DNA of 64,000 bases from M3007 sp033764075 (GTDB lineage: Bacteria > Bacteroidota > Bacteroidia > Chitinophagales > Saprospiraceae), in contig JANRJH010000005.1 in assembly GCA_033764075.1 (NCBI GenBank), positions 96,085-160,084 on the forward strand, in the 5' to 3' direction. This document shows, in pieces, positions 1 to 8,304 of the stretch. Below the pieces are notes generated by a model. It worked only from the letters and a program-made list of their open reading frames with translations. It searched no databases and was not told the DNA's origin. Each line of letters begins with the position of its first letter. Position 1 is the first letter of the stretch. The position numbers were made by a program, and so were the translations under genes.

Positions 1-490
1 GGATCAGCCGTTCCAGCTCCTGCTCCAGGTCTTCCTTTCGGCGCGTCTGGTCTGCTGCTTTTTGGGTCTTGGCCTGCTCGGCCTGTGTGTTGTTTTTGGC
101 CAGTCCGCGTTTTCCGGAGGGTGGGGGAGTGGTGCTCATCCGTGCCAGTTCGGCGTCGGCATTGCGGATTTCTCCGAGTTCCTGTTCGAGGGCTTTCTTC
201 CGAATTTCGAGCTGTTCCAACTCGCGGATCATGGCAGGGTCGAGCTTGTCGGCGTGGTTGTGCAAGCTGCCGAAGGCGCCGCCGAGCTTGTCGAGCACGC
301 CGTCGTATTTACCGGCGTCGAATTTGCCTTTTTCAGCCTCCAGGACGCCGGCAACAGAGCCAACGAGCGTTTTGACTTCACCGAAAATTTTGCGGGACTG
401 GGCCTTTTCCGCGCTGGTGCCGAAAAAGTAATTGTACACGAGGATGGCGACGACCAACACCAGGCCGATGCGAAGGAGGTATTTGACCAT
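1..490 (-). CDS. Membrane-anchored coiled-coil protein (partial, C-terminus off the window)
   Basis: Reading on the minus strand from the ATG at 490, an open frame runs through the window edge without a stop (at least 163 codons). It begins MVKYLLRIGLVLVVAILVYN, one N-terminal hydrophobic helix. The rest is charged and helical, rich in Glu, Lys, Gln and Leu in heptad-like spacing around residues 85-105 and again near the edge, with a Pro/Ser linker between. This suggests a protein anchored in the inner membrane with a periplasmic coiled coil. A TACCTTTG promoter box lies 22 nt upstream, which supports the start. I do not recognise a family. Long antisense frames over the same bases lack any family resemblance. 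Confidence 0.7.
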   Translation of the reverse strand, partial: MVKYLLRIGLVLVVAILVYNYFFGTSAEKAQSRKIFGEVKTLVGSVAGVLEAEKGKFDAGKYDGVLDKLGGAFGSLHNHADKLDPAMIRELEQLEIRKKALEQELGEIRNADAELARMSTTPPPSGKRGLAKNNTQAEQAKTQKAADQTRRKEDLEQELERLI

Positions 491-511
491 GATGGATAAC
501 GTTTTGTTTTA

Positions 512-519
512 CAAAGGTA
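512..519 (-). promoter_or_regulatory. Promoter -7 box TACCTTTG
   Basis: Exact match to the Bacteroidota TAnnTTTG -7 element on the minus strand, 22 nt upstream of the ATG at 490. It lies just after the rnhA stop codon. Confidence 0.6.
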
Positions 520-528
520 CTAAAGTGA

Positions 529-1155
529 CTACTTACGACCAAAATCAGCCGGAATCTCTCCCCATACTGCGGTTTCCCATTTCAAAATGGGGTTCGTGAC
601 GGGATTGGCGGCCAACCAGCGCTCTGCGCGCCCGATCAATTCAAACAGTTTTTCGTTTCGGGAGGTTCGGTCCAGTTTCGTTCGGCATTTTTTGGCTTTT
701 ATCCAGAGCATGGCGTTGCGGGAGTCGGTGTAAATGGGCATCCGCGGCTTGCCTTCTTTGGCCAGCATGGCCAGGGCGTGCACGATGGCCAGAAATTCAC
801 CTACGTTGTTGGTGCCTTCAGGGAAGGGCCCCTGGTGGAATAGCTGGGTGCGGGTTTCGGTATCCACACCCCGGTATTCAAGGTTGCCCGGGTTGCCGCT
901 ACAAGCGGCGTCTACGCAGACGCTGGGGACGGTGATGGCCGCAGCGGGTGGTGTTTTTGGCTTTTGGGTAGGGCTCTTTTTGTCCACGAATTCCCAATAA
1001 TTCCCGCGCAGGGCTGCTTCCGCCTCTGCACGGGAGCCGAAACTTTTGTATTTGGCTTGTGGGAAACCTTTCACCTGCCGGTTGGCATCGTTCCAGTTGT
1101 CGTACACGCCGGGTGTATGACCTTCCCAGACGGTGTAGAATTTGGGTTTAGGCAC
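529..1155 (-). CDS. rnhA: Ribonuclease HI with N-terminal viroplasmin domain
   Basis: 208 aa. Residues 4-57 form a caulimovirus-viroplasmin-type RNA/DNA-hybrid binding domain (FYTVWEGHTPGVY start, KSFGSRAEAEAAL end), followed by a Pro/Lys linker and an RNase H fold from about residue 76. The four catalytic carboxylates can be placed at D82 (in CVDAACSGNPG), E120 (NNVGEFLA), D144 (YTDSRNA) and D204 near the C-terminus (PADFGRK). The enzyme cuts RNA in RNA-DNA hybrids, for example R-loops and Okazaki primers. This two-domain form is common in Bacteroidota. It starts 3 nt after the stop of the upstream OM-protein gene, so it is probably co-transcribed with it. Confidence 0.93.
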   Translation of the reverse strand: MPKPKFYTVWEGHTPGVYDNWNDANRQVKGFPQAKYKSFGSRAEAEAALRGNYWEFVDKKSPTQKPKTPPAAAITVPSVCVDAACSGNPGNLEYRGVDTETRTQLFHQGPFPEGTNNVGEFLAIVHALAMLAKEGKPRMPIYTDSRNAMLWIKAKKCRTKLDRTSRNEKLFELIGRAERWLAANPVTNPILKWETAVWGEIPADFGRK

Positions 1156-1158
1156 GGA

Positions 1159-2307
1159 TCAGAGTTTGAGCAGGTTCATGGAGTAATACAGCGAAATGCC
1201 CCGGAGAAAGAGCTGGCCGTTGCAAAAAGCCGAGTTATCGCAGCCCTGGTCGTAGAGGTTGTCCAGATCGCTGAAGCCGATGCTGGCGCGCAGGCCGACC
1301 AGGCTACCCAGGTCTTTTTCACCGGTTTTGAACCGGTAGTGAAAGCCTCCGGCGATGCCAATGTCGGTCTTGTTCCAGTCGTCGCTGGCGTCGAACAGGC
1401 CTGTTTCCTCTTCGGGCAATACGGTGCCGATGGCGCGTAGGCCGATGAGACGGCTGATGTAGGGGCCGGCCAGGATGGAGAACGGGCCTTCGCGTACGGG
1501 GAAAAATTCGGGGATAAAAGCGGCTTGGACCCACGTGCTGCGGTAGTGGCCATCGCGCACAAACGTGTCGACACTGGGCGGGTTGGTGTTGATCACTTCA
1601 AAAGCGGAAGACACATCGGTGTTTTTGCCGGCCATGTTGATCTCTACGTTCAGGGCGAAAAAGCCACCCTGTCCTTTGAACAGCATGCCTGCCCCGGCAT
1701 CCCAGCCCAGGCGCCAGCCGTACTCAGGACCGCTGGTCGTGTTAAAGGTGCCCGTTTTGGTCATGGTGTTCGTGTTCAGGCCTGCGCGCAGGCGAAACTC
1801 CGTCGAGCTTTTTGAGAATTCGCGTTCGTAGATGAACTCATCGGTCACCGTGCGGGTGCCCTTTTTGCCTTCGGTGTTGATCTGTATTTCGCGGTTGCCG
1901 AAGAGCAGGTAATTGATCTTTTGCGGGTTTTCAATCATGGTAGTTTCAAACAGATAGCCGTCATAATCGGCCCTGACAAGCCGGTAGATCACCGGTTCAT
2001 TGTTGTTTTGGTTGCGGGCCACACTGGAATACAGGATGCTGGTATCGCGCAGTTCGAGGCGGAGCGTTTCCAGGATTATGGTATCGGTGCTGTTCTCGCG
2101 GATGCGGTACCGCAGGCCCGTGAGGGTGCTGTCGTTTTCCCTTGTCCATTCTTCCAGGCGATCGCCGCGATCGGTGGCATAGAACCATGCGCCTTCGAGG
2201 GCGCGCAGTTCCTTGAAGAGTTTGCGTGGTTCTTCGTCCAGCTGTGCGCTGGTAGTGGTGCAGGCGAGCAGGGCAATTCCAAAGATCAAAAGAAGGCGCA
2301 GCAACAT
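1159..2307 (-). CDS. Secreted or outer-membrane protein of unknown function
   Basis: 382 aa with a clear signal peptide (MLLRLLLIFGIALLACTTTSA, cleavage near residue 22). The first 150 residues alternate polar and hydrophobic residues, like lipocalin-type or DUF sheets (EGAWFYATDRGDRLEEW). The last 190 look like an outer-membrane beta-barrel: amphipathic strands with aromatic girdles (YGWRLGWDAGAGMLF, FSILAGPYISRLIG) and a final SLYYSMNLLKL strand. I recognise no specific family. A TATCTTTG promoter box lies 17 nt upstream, and rnhA follows after 3 nt. Confidence 0.75.
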   Translation of the reverse strand: MLLRLLLIFGIALLACTTTSAQLDEEPRKLFKELRALEGAWFYATDRGDRLEEWTRENDSTLTGLRYRIRENSTDTIILETLRLELRDTSILYSSVARNQNNNEPVIYRLVRADYDGYLFETTMIENPQKINYLLFGNREIQINTEGKKGTRTVTDEFIYEREFSKSSTEFRLRAGLNTNTMTKTGTFNTTSGPEYGWRLGWDAGAGMLFKGQGGFFALNVEINMAGKNTDVSSAFEVINTNPPSVDTFVRDGHYRSTWVQAAFIPEFFPVREGPFSILAGPYISRLIGLRAIGTVLPEEETGLFDASDDWNKTDIGIAGGFHYRFKTGEKDLGSLVGLRASIGFSDLDNLYDQGCDNSAFCNGQLFLRGISLYYSMNLLKL

Positions 2308-2323
2308 GGTGGTTGATTTTGGG

Positions 2324-2331
2324 CAAAGATA
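2324..2331 (-). promoter_or_regulatory. Promoter -7 box TATCTTTG
   Basis: TAnnTTTG on the minus strand, 17 nt upstream of the ATG at 2307. It abuts the heptamer repeat that starts near 2340, so any -33 element would lie inside the repeat. Confidence 0.55.
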
Positions 2332-2339
2332 GGAGATAA

Positions 2340-2636
2340 ATGGCTATCGGCTATCGGCGGTCGGCTGTCGGCTATCGGTTGTCGGTTGTCGGTTGTCGGC
2401 TATCGGTTGTCGGTTGTCGGTTGTCGGCTGTCGGTTGTTGGCTGTCGGCTGTCGGTAGGCCTTGCGTTTTAGCCCGCCGTTAAAGCCACCGAAAAACCTA
2501 CCCACTACCGAAAGCCGATGACCTACGACCAATAGCCGATGACTGACTACCGACTACCGACTACCGACTACCGACAGCCGACAGCCGACAGCCGACAGCC
2601 GACTACCGACTACCGACGACCGACAGCCAATAGCCA
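2340..2636. repeat. Heptamer tandem repeat, inverted arms
   Basis: The left arm (2344-2458) is a run of 7-mers of the type RTCGGYT (GTCGGTT, ATCGGTT, GTCGGCT). A non-repeated core of about 60 bp follows, then a right arm (about 2545-2636) of the reverse complement (ACCGACT, AGCCGAC). The arms could pair into a long hairpin. It fills the gap between two divergent promoters, at 2324-2331 and 2656-2663. Confidence 0.9.
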
Positions 2637-2655
2637 CCATGCAACCTCCAGCCAT

Positions 2656-2663
2656 TACCTTTG
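2656..2663 (+). promoter_or_regulatory. Promoter -7 box TACCTTTG
   Basis: TAnnTTTG ending 21 nt before the ATG at 2685. It decides the start of the sigma factor gene, because any earlier start would overlap the promoter box. Confidence 0.65.
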
Positions 2664-2684
2664 TCTCTGTATTCAAATCTGTGC

Positions 2685-3218
2685 ATGGAGGAAACACCAA
2701 CTCATTTTGATCTGGTGACGCGCTGTCGAGAAGGGCGGCGTGAAGCGCAGTTCGAGTTGTACAGGCTTTACTCGAGGGCCATGTATAACACGGCGCTGCG
2801 CATGTTGCAAAACGCCCACGACGCCGAGGACGTGCTGCAAAGCGTATTCATGGAAGTTTTTTTAAAAATTGACTCCTTTCGCTTTGAAAGCACCCTGGGT
2901 TCCTGGATCAAGCGCATCACCATAAACAAGTGCATCAACTTCCTGAAGGCTCGCCGACTGAACATAAAAGAGCTTACCGCCGGTTTCGACCGCGAAGAGC
3001 CTGACCCGGGAGGCGACTACGAGCCGGCATACAGCGTAGACAGCGTCAACCGCGCCATCTCCGCTTTGCCCGACGGTTACCGCGTGGTGTTTTCCCTGTA
3101 CGCCATAGAAGGGTACGACCACGAGGAGATTGCCCAGATACTTCAAATTTCGGAGGCCACCTCCAAATCCCAATACAGTCGCGCCAAGGCAAAATTGCGC
3201 AGCGCTTTGCAATCATAA
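2685..3218 (+). CDS. ECF-family RNA polymerase sigma factor
   Basis: 177 aa. Region 2 is seen as AEDVLQSVFMEVFLKIDSFRFESTLGSWIKRITINKC and region 4 as ALPDGYRVVFSLYAIEGYD followed by HEEIAQILQISEATSKSQYS, a helix-turn-helix. Length and order fit ECF sigma-70 proteins. It directs RNA polymerase to a small regulon, usually in response to envelope stress, and is held by an anti-sigma factor. The next gene, 23 nt downstream, encodes a membrane protein in the anti-sigma position, and a third gene overlaps that one, so the three form an operon that is probably autoregulated. Confidence 0.9.
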   Translation: MEETPTHFDLVTRCREGRREAQFELYRLYSRAMYNTALRMLQNAHDAEDVLQSVFMEVFLKIDSFRFESTLGSWIKRITINKCINFLKARRLNIKELTAGFDREEPDPGGDYEPAYSVDSVNRAISALPDGYRVVFSLYAIEGYDHEEIAQILQISEATSKSQYSRAKAKLRSALQS

Positions 3219-3241
3219 CAACGCTTTTTTTAACAACAGCC

Positions 3242-4096
3242 ATGAACAAACACCAGGATAACATAGAGGATTTTATCCAACGGCACCGCCAGGCGCTCGA
3301 TTCCGCCTCTCCCGACCACTGCGGTTGGGGTACGCTGGAACGCCTGTTGGACCGGCTCCCCGGAGCCGATCCCCTGGAGCGGCAATTGCTCGCCGACCGG
3401 CCGCTGCTGGATGATCAGGTTGTCCCGCCCGGCCTGTGGGTCAAAATCCAGGGCCGGCTTGAAGCCACAACCACCCAGGCCGACCCGCTTGAACACTTTA
3501 TACGGCAAAACCGCTCACATCTGGACCTGGCCGAGCCAACCAACCGCGTGTGGGAATCCCTCGAAAAACAACTCAGTCCCGCAGACCAGCACCCGCTCGG
3601 CGCCCCGCCGCTTCAGCCTTCGCCCCTTACGCTGCAACCCGCCGGTGCGCCGACGCACCAGCTTACCTTCGCCCGACGCATCATGCGCATCGCCGCCTCC
3701 CTTGCCCTCCTGCTCAGCGGAGTCGGTATCGGCACCTGGTACGCAGGTCAGTCCGACCGCAAGGAGACCGGCGTGGCCCTGCAGCAAATCGCGCCCGAGT
3801 ACGCTGAACTGGAACAATACTACATCCGCGACATCCATCAGAAGCAGGTAAAACTGCAACAGTTTACCAGTTCCGACAACACGGCGGTCGAACAGGATCT
3901 CGATCAACTCGACCACATGATGCAGGAGCTTCGTGCCGAATTGGAAAACGTACCTCCGGCAAACCGGGAAAAAGTGATCCACGCACTCATTGACAACTAC
4001 AAGGCCAAAGCCGCCATCCTGGAGCGCGTCATCCAGCGATTGGAAAATACGAACGAAAACCAGCACAGCCAGGATTATGAAACGGACCGCATTTAA
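3242..4096 (+). CDS. Putative anti-sigma factor, single-pass membrane protein
   Basis: 284 aa. The N-terminal 140 residues are cytoplasmic-looking and contain two related segments (DNIEDFIQRHRQALDSASPD and DPLEHFIRQNRSHLDLAEPT), each followed by W(G/E)xLE(R/K), so the domain is internally duplicated. One transmembrane helix spans about residues 145-165 (IMRIAASLALLLSGVGIGTW). The C-terminal 110 residues are helical and probably periplasmic (LDQLDHMMQELRAELENV). Position directly after an ECF sigma gene and this topology suggest an anti-sigma role, but no zinc-binding anti-sigma motif is visible, so the assignment rests on context. Confidence 0.7.
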   Translation: MNKHQDNIEDFIQRHRQALDSASPDHCGWGTLERLLDRLPGADPLERQLLADRPLLDDQVVPPGLWVKIQGRLEATTTQADPLEHFIRQNRSHLDLAEPTNRVWESLEKQLSPADQHPLGAPPLQPSPLTLQPAGAPTHQLTFARRIMRIAASLALLLSGVGIGTWYAGQSDRKETGVALQQIAPEYAELEQYYIRDIHQKQVKLQQFTSSDNTAVEQDLDQLDHMMQELRAELENVPPANREKVIHALIDNYKAKAAILERVIQRLENTNENQHSQDYETDRI

Positions 4097-5201
4097 CACG
4101 CTCTGGACCAGGATACTCATTCCCGTTTGGCTGCTGTCAGCCACCATCAGCAGCTTCGCCGCCACCTGTCCCGATCAGGAGTTTACCCGCACCATCAACC
4201 GGGAGTTCGGCACCACCGCCAACGGAATGACCGCCATCTATAACCGATACGGCAAAGTAAACATCAGAACCTGGGGTGAAAACAAGGTGAAAATCGACAT
4301 CACCATACTCGTCAATGCCGCCGACCAACGCAGCGCCGACAAGGTTTTCGACCGGATCAAGGTGAACTTCACCCATACCTCCGGCTACATAAAAGCAGAA
4401 ACCGTGATCGAAGAACAGTCCGGCTGGTGGGTCAACGACGGAAACGACTTCAAGATTAATTACGAGGTATGGATGCCCGTCGGGAATCAACTCGACCTGA
4501 AAAACAAATACGGCAACTCCTACATCGCCGACCTGAATGGAAAACTGATGGCCGAGATCAAATACGGTGACCTGAGGGCCGAAACCATCCGAAACGACGC
4601 AGACCTTTACCTCGGCTATGGAAAAGCCGGGATCATCCAGGTGCAAAACCTGTACGGACAAGTCGGATACGGTGAACTCTCGGTCGGAACCTGCAACGAC
4701 CTGCAGATGGATACCAAATACTCCCAAATCCGCTGCGACCGGGCCAATGCCATGCGCATCACGTCCAAATACGACGATCTTGTCGTCGGTACCGTAGACG
4801 ACATGCGCCTCCAGACCAAATACACCGATGTGAAAGTACAACAGGCCCGCGCACTTTTTGTAACGGCCACTTACTCGGACGTCCGCCTCAGACAGGCGAT
4901 GGAGGTCGTTGATGCAAACCTGACCTACGGCAACCTGAAGGTTGAACTGCTGAACAAAAATTTCCAGTCGTTTAACGTGGTAGGCAAATACACCGACGTG
5001 TACCTGCTGGTCGAACCCGGCGCCACCTTCAGGCTCGACGCAGAGGGCAGTTATACCGGCATGAACTACCCTAAAGGCGTTTCTATACAACACCATGTTG
5101 AAGACGGCAGCAAACGCCACCTCGAAGGTTACCTGGGCAGCGCCAACGCCAAAGGCCTGGTGAAGGTGCGCATGAGTTACGGCGACTGGCTGCTGAAATA
5201 A
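4077..5201 (+). CDS. Secreted DUF4097-like beta-helix protein
   Basis: 374 aa with a signal peptide (start at MKRTAFNTLW, cleavage after about residue 30). The body has repeats of about 20 residues with the pattern KYGD/KYTDV (NKYGNSYIADLNGKLM, KYGDLRAETIRNDADL, KYSQIRCDRANAMRI, KYDDLVVGTVDDMRL, KYTDVKVQQARALFV), typical of DUF4097 putative adhesin beta-solenoids. The start overlaps the anti-sigma gene by 20 nt, so they are translationally coupled. It is likely the cell-envelope product of the sigma/anti-sigma operon. Whether it is an effector or a sensor cannot be told from sequence. Confidence 0.8.
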   Translation: MKRTAFNTLWTRILIPVWLLSATISSFAATCPDQEFTRTINREFGTTANGMTAIYNRYGKVNIRTWGENKVKIDITILVNAADQRSADKVFDRIKVNFTHTSGYIKAETVIEEQSGWWVNDGNDFKINYEVWMPVGNQLDLKNKYGNSYIADLNGKLMAEIKYGDLRAETIRNDADLYLGYGKAGIIQVQNLYGQVGYGELSVGTCNDLQMDTKYSQIRCDRANAMRITSKYDDLVVGTVDDMRLQTKYTDVKVQQARALFVTATYSDVRLRQAMEVVDANLTYGNLKVELLNKNFQSFNVVGKYTDVYLLVEPGATFRLDAEGSYTGMNYPKGVSIQHHVEDGSKRHLEGYLGSANAKGLVKVRMSYGDWLLK

Positions 5202-5213
5202 ACGCCCGCCAAC

Positions 5214-5329
5214 AACCAACAACCAACTACCGACTACCGATATCCGACTACCGATATCCGACTACCGACAGCCGACTACCGACTACCGATATCCGACTAC
5301 CGACTACCAACTACCGAAAGCCAACTACC
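5214..5329. repeat. Heptamer tandem repeat between convergent genes
   Basis: ACTACCG / ATATCCG / ACAGCCG 7-mers in one orientation. Read on the minus strand it is CGGTAGT..., directly following the RDD gene. The TAG stop of that gene at 5325-5327 lies within the repeat (CGGTAGTTGG). Confidence 0.85.
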
Positions 5330-6071
5330 GCGTCAACACAATGTAGTCGCGCAACAACGTTCTCAAAAATTCAATCCGGTTCAACGGACGTTTGGTGATG
5401 CCCAAAATCGGCATAAGGTGGCTGACGAGGTCTTCCACCACATCATGATGCGCCGAATTAGGGTATTTTTGGACCCGGTTCAGGACATTTTTGATAAAAA
5501 TCATATCCCGTTCCGTTAGCACGCGCACCTGTGGGTACACCGGCGTGTAGTTGTCCAGCGAGGAAATGTTGAGGATATCCTGCAAGCGGAACTGGGCGTT
5601 TGTGCCGGCAATCTTGATCACGGTCGTATTGGCGGCCACATCGCCCAGCCGCTGGGATTTGGCGGTGGTCTTGATCAGCACGGCGCCGATCACGCCGGAG
5701 GTGAACAGCGAATCGACGATGTGCATCAGCGCGCGCAGCACCACGTCGCTCCATTCCGGGTCTTTCCCGTCCAGCCGAACCACTTTAATGCCCAAGGCCA
5801 TTTTTCCGGGGGACTGGCCGATGTTGCGGATCTCAAAAAAAATGTGATACGCAAAAAACAGCAGGAAAGGCATCAGAAAGACCACCATGGCCAGCCCCAT
5901 GTTTTCGAAAAAAGTATTTCCGAACAACAGGAGTACCAACTGCACAAACAGGAAATAAGCCACCAACAGGATCATCAGGTCGAGCACAAACGCCAGCATG
6001 CGGAGGCGCAGCGGTGCCAGCTCATAGTCGATGGTAACGTTCTGGGTGGTGGTGATTTCGATCGAGGGCAT
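5325..6071 (-). CDS. RDD-domain membrane protein
   Basis: 248 aa. The RDD domain occupies residues 15-150: APLRLRMLAFVLDLMILLVA with the Arg and Asp of the RDD name, a second membrane segment (MVVFLMPFLLFFAYHIFF), the GQSPGKMALGIKVVRLDG motif, and a third hydrophobic stretch. A cytoplasmic tail of about 80 residues follows (DMIFIKNVLNRVQKYPNSAH). RDD proteins are inner-membrane proteins of mostly unknown role; some act as ion/proton antiporters. It sits 32 nt after dapD at the end of a minus-strand gene run. Its last codon and stop (CGG TAG) are supplied by the heptamer repeat. Confidence 0.85.
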   Translation of the reverse strand: MPSIEITTTQNVTIDYELAPLRLRMLAFVLDLMILLVAYFLFVQLVLLLFGNTFFENMGLAMVVFLMPFLLFFAYHIFFEIRNIGQSPGKMALGIKVVRLDGKDPEWSDVVLRALMHIVDSLFTSGVIGAVLIKTTAKSQRLGDVAANTTVIKIAGTNAQFRLQDILNISSLDNYTPVYPQVRVLTERDMIFIKNVLNRVQKYPNSAHHDVVEDLVSHLMPILGITKRPLNRIEFLRTLLRDYIVLTR

Positions 6072-6103
6072 AACCGTTTGCGGAGTGGGTGTGCGCCAAG
6101 AAG

Positions 6104-6913
6104 TTACACGGAAACCTGGAATTCGCGCAGGGCGTCGTTCAGCGACACCTTTTTGTCTGTGCTTTCCTGGCGTTTGCCGATCACCAGCGCGCAGGCTACC
6201 TGGAAGTCGCCCGCCGGAAATGTTTTGGTGTATGTGCCGGGGATGACGACGGAGCGTGCCGGCACGCGGCCTTTGAGGGTTACGGGCTCCGGGCCGGTGA
6301 CGTCAATGATCCGGGTGCTTTGGGTGAGCACCACGTTGGCGCCGAGTACCGCCTCGCGTTCTACGTGCACGCCTTCCACCACGATGCAGCGCGAGCCGAT
6401 GAAACACTCGTCTTCGATGATCGTGGGTGTAGCCTGGGGGGGCTCCAGTACGCCGCCGATGCCCACGCCGCCGGCCAGGTGCACGTTGCGGCCAATCTGT
6501 GCACAGGAACCGACGGTGGCCCACGTGTCGACCATGGTACCGCTGCCCACCCAGGCGCCGATATTAACGTAGGAGGGCATCAAGATAGCTCCCTTTTCAA
6601 TGAAGGCGCCGAAACGGGCAATGGCGTGGGGTACCACGCGAACACCCTTTTCTGCGAAGCCGCTTTTAATCGGAATCTTGTCGTAAAACTCAAACGGCCC
6701 AACCTCAATGGTCTGCATGGCCTGAATAGGAAAATACAGGATGACCGCCTTTTTGATCCAGTCGTGCGTGATCCACGCGCCCTCTGCATCGGGTTCGGCC
6801 ACGCGCAAAACCCCGGCGTCGAGTTGCGCCACGACGTCGCGGATGACGGTTTGCACGCCGGGATCCTGGAGGAGCGCCCGGTCGTTCCAGGCGGCTTCGA
6901 TGGTATTTTTCAT
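6104..6913 (-). CDS. dapD: 2,3,4,5-tetrahydropyridine-2,6-dicarboxylate N-succinyltransferase
   Basis: 269 aa, the usual DapD length. An N-terminal helical domain is followed by a left-handed parallel beta-helix of hexapeptide repeats (GSGTMVDTWATVGSCAQIGRN, LAGGVGIGGVLEP, TIIEDECFIGSRCIVVEGV). These are characteristic of DapD, including the MVDTWATVGSCAQIG active-site region. It uses succinyl-CoA to acylate tetrahydrodipicolinate in the succinylase branch of diaminopimelate/lysine synthesis, which feeds peptidoglycan. It starts 5 nt after the mlaE-type gene and is probably co-transcribed with it. Confidence 0.95.
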   Translation of the reverse strand: MKNTIEAAWNDRALLQDPGVQTVIRDVVAQLDAGVLRVAEPDAEGAWITHDWIKKAVILYFPIQAMQTIEVGPFEFYDKIPIKSGFAEKGVRVVPHAIARFGAFIEKGAILMPSYVNIGAWVGSGTMVDTWATVGSCAQIGRNVHLAGGVGIGGVLEPPQATPTIIEDECFIGSRCIVVEGVHVEREAVLGANVVLTQSTRIIDVTGPEPVTLKGRVPARSVVIPGTYTKTFPAGDFQVACALVIGKRQESTDKKVSLNDALREFQVSV

Positions 6914-6918
6914 GGTCT

Positions 6919-7677
6919 TCAGTTCGTCATTACCACGGCGATGATGTAGTCGGCCAGCAGGATCAGGATGTCGGAATACACCACAGCCTGGGTGCTGGCC
7001 TTGCCGAGCTCAATGCTCCCGCCGGTAACGTAGTAACCCTGGTAGCAGGAAACGCTGGTCAGGATAAACGCAAAAACGGTGGATTTCACATACATCATGA
7101 ACACGTTGTACGGCACGAAAAATGAACGCAGCCCGCGTATATACTCATCGTCGGTAATCAGGCCGGCCGGTACGCTGGACAGGTATCCGCCTATAATGGA
7201 AACAAAGGCGGAGAAAGTGACCAGCAAGGGGATGACCACCAACGCGGCGATGATTTTGGGCGCGATCAGGTAAGCGGCGGTGTTTACACCCATCACCTCC
7301 ATGGCGTCGATGTGCTCCTTTTGGCGCATCCCGCCGAGTTCGGCCGCCATATTGGAGCCGACTTTGCCGGCCAGCACCAGACAGGTGATCGTCGGCGAAA
7401 GCTCTATGAGCGCCAGGTCGCGCACGATGTACCCGATGTAGTACATCGGGATGAGCTGGCCGTCGAGTTGGTAGGCAAATTGAACTGCCGCCACCGCACC
7501 GATGAAGATGGAGATCAGGCACACAATAATGAGTGAGCCAACACCTATGTCGTTCATCTGACGCATGGTCTCCTTCCAGTACATGGAGAACTTTTCCGGA
7601 CGCCGGAACGATCCGGCGAGCAGTTCAATGTACCTGCCAACGTGGTAAAAATAGTTATAGCGCGAGATGTCCATCAA
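6919..7677 (-). CDS. mlaE: MlaE/YrbE-family ABC transporter permease
   Basis: 252 aa with five or six hydrophobic segments. The family region is clear: GVGSLIIVCLISIFIGAVAA near residue 45, then LELSPTITCLVLAGKVGSNM-like text (ALIELSPTITCLVLAGKVGS), and AAELGGMRQKEHIDAMEVMG, the coupling-helix signature. MlaE permeases move phospholipids between the inner and outer membranes with an MlaF ATPase and an MlaD MCE protein. Neither partner is next to it here. The start overlaps the upstream OM-protein gene by 4 nt (7674-7677). A second ATG one codon later is equally possible. Confidence 0.9.
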   Translation of the reverse strand: MMDISRYNYFYHVGRYIELLAGSFRRPEKFSMYWKETMRQMNDIGVGSLIIVCLISIFIGAVAAVQFAYQLDGQLIPMYYIGYIVRDLALIELSPTITCLVLAGKVGSNMAAELGGMRQKEHIDAMEVMGVNTAAYLIAPKIIAALVVIPLLVTFSAFVSIIGGYLSSVPAGLITDDEYIRGLRSFFVPYNVFMMYVKSTVFAFILTSVSCYQGYYVTGGSIELGKASTQAVVYSDILILLADYIIAVVMTN

Positions 7678-8297
7678 AATTCCAGGAACACAATGCCAAC
7701 ATCCACGCTGAAGTAGTTCGGCACCGTAACAAACTGGCTGCTGCCGCCGTCGATCATAATGTGATAGCGGGCGCGCGCCTGGATGCCGATGTTATTCATC
7801 CGGTAAATACCTCCGATGCTGGGGTTCAGGCCAAACAGGGTGCGGGTTTCCTCATCGTAATAGATGGAGACCTGGCCCCGTTGGGTCATGAAGTACAGAC
7901 CGGGGTCAAGCCCGACCGACGCTTCGAAGCCTTTGGCGTCGAGGCGCTCTGGCGCAAGAAAACGGTAGCGGCTGTTGAAAAGAACCGTGGTGAAGTAGAT
8001 GTTGTGCCGGAACGTCCCGGTCACCGTTGTAGCATCGTTGTATTGTATGGTGGTGTATTTGTCTTGTTGGTAAAAGTCATTCCAGCCAATCGAGAACCCC
8101 AGGCCCAGTTGGGAAGTCCGGTAGTTGATGACGCTGAAGTTGAAGCCGGCAAAACTGGGCTTGTCTACAAAATCCTTGAATTCTTTGCTGCCGGGAAAGC
8201 CCATGCTGTAGGCAAATCCGTATTGCACTTCGCGTTGTGAATAAACCGCAGCAGAAAACAGCAGGGTGGCCGCTATGGAGAAGAGTATCCTTTTCAT
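7674..8297 (-). CDS. Outer-membrane beta-barrel-like protein
   Basis: 207 aa with signal peptide MKRILFSIAATLLFSAAVYS. The rest is alternating amphipathic strands rich in Tyr, Phe and Gly (FSIGWNDFYQQDKY, RHNIYFTTVLFNSRYRFL, LDPGLYFMTQ), ending in a strand whose last residue is Phe (DVGIVFLEF), typical of barrel insertion signals. Unknown function. It overlaps the MlaE permease by 4 nt and follows the DUF4136 lipoprotein after 7 nt, so an envelope role linked to lipid transport is an inference from context. Confidence 0.75.
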   Translation of the reverse strand: MKRILFSIAATLLFSAAVYSQREVQYGFAYSMGFPGSKEFKDFVDKPSFAGFNFSVINYRTSQLGLGFSIGWNDFYQQDKYTTIQYNDATTVTGTFRHNIYFTTVLFNSRYRFLAPERLDAKGFEASVGLDPGLYFMTQRGQVSIYYDEETRTLFGLNPSIGGIYRMNNIGIQARARYHIMIDGGSSQFVTVPNYFSVDVGIVFLEF

Positions 8298-8304
8298 CGT
8301 TTGT

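Noticed and set aside
2344..2532. Frame of repeating Gln-Pro-Thr-Asp residues
   Set aside because: Pure translation of the heptamer array.
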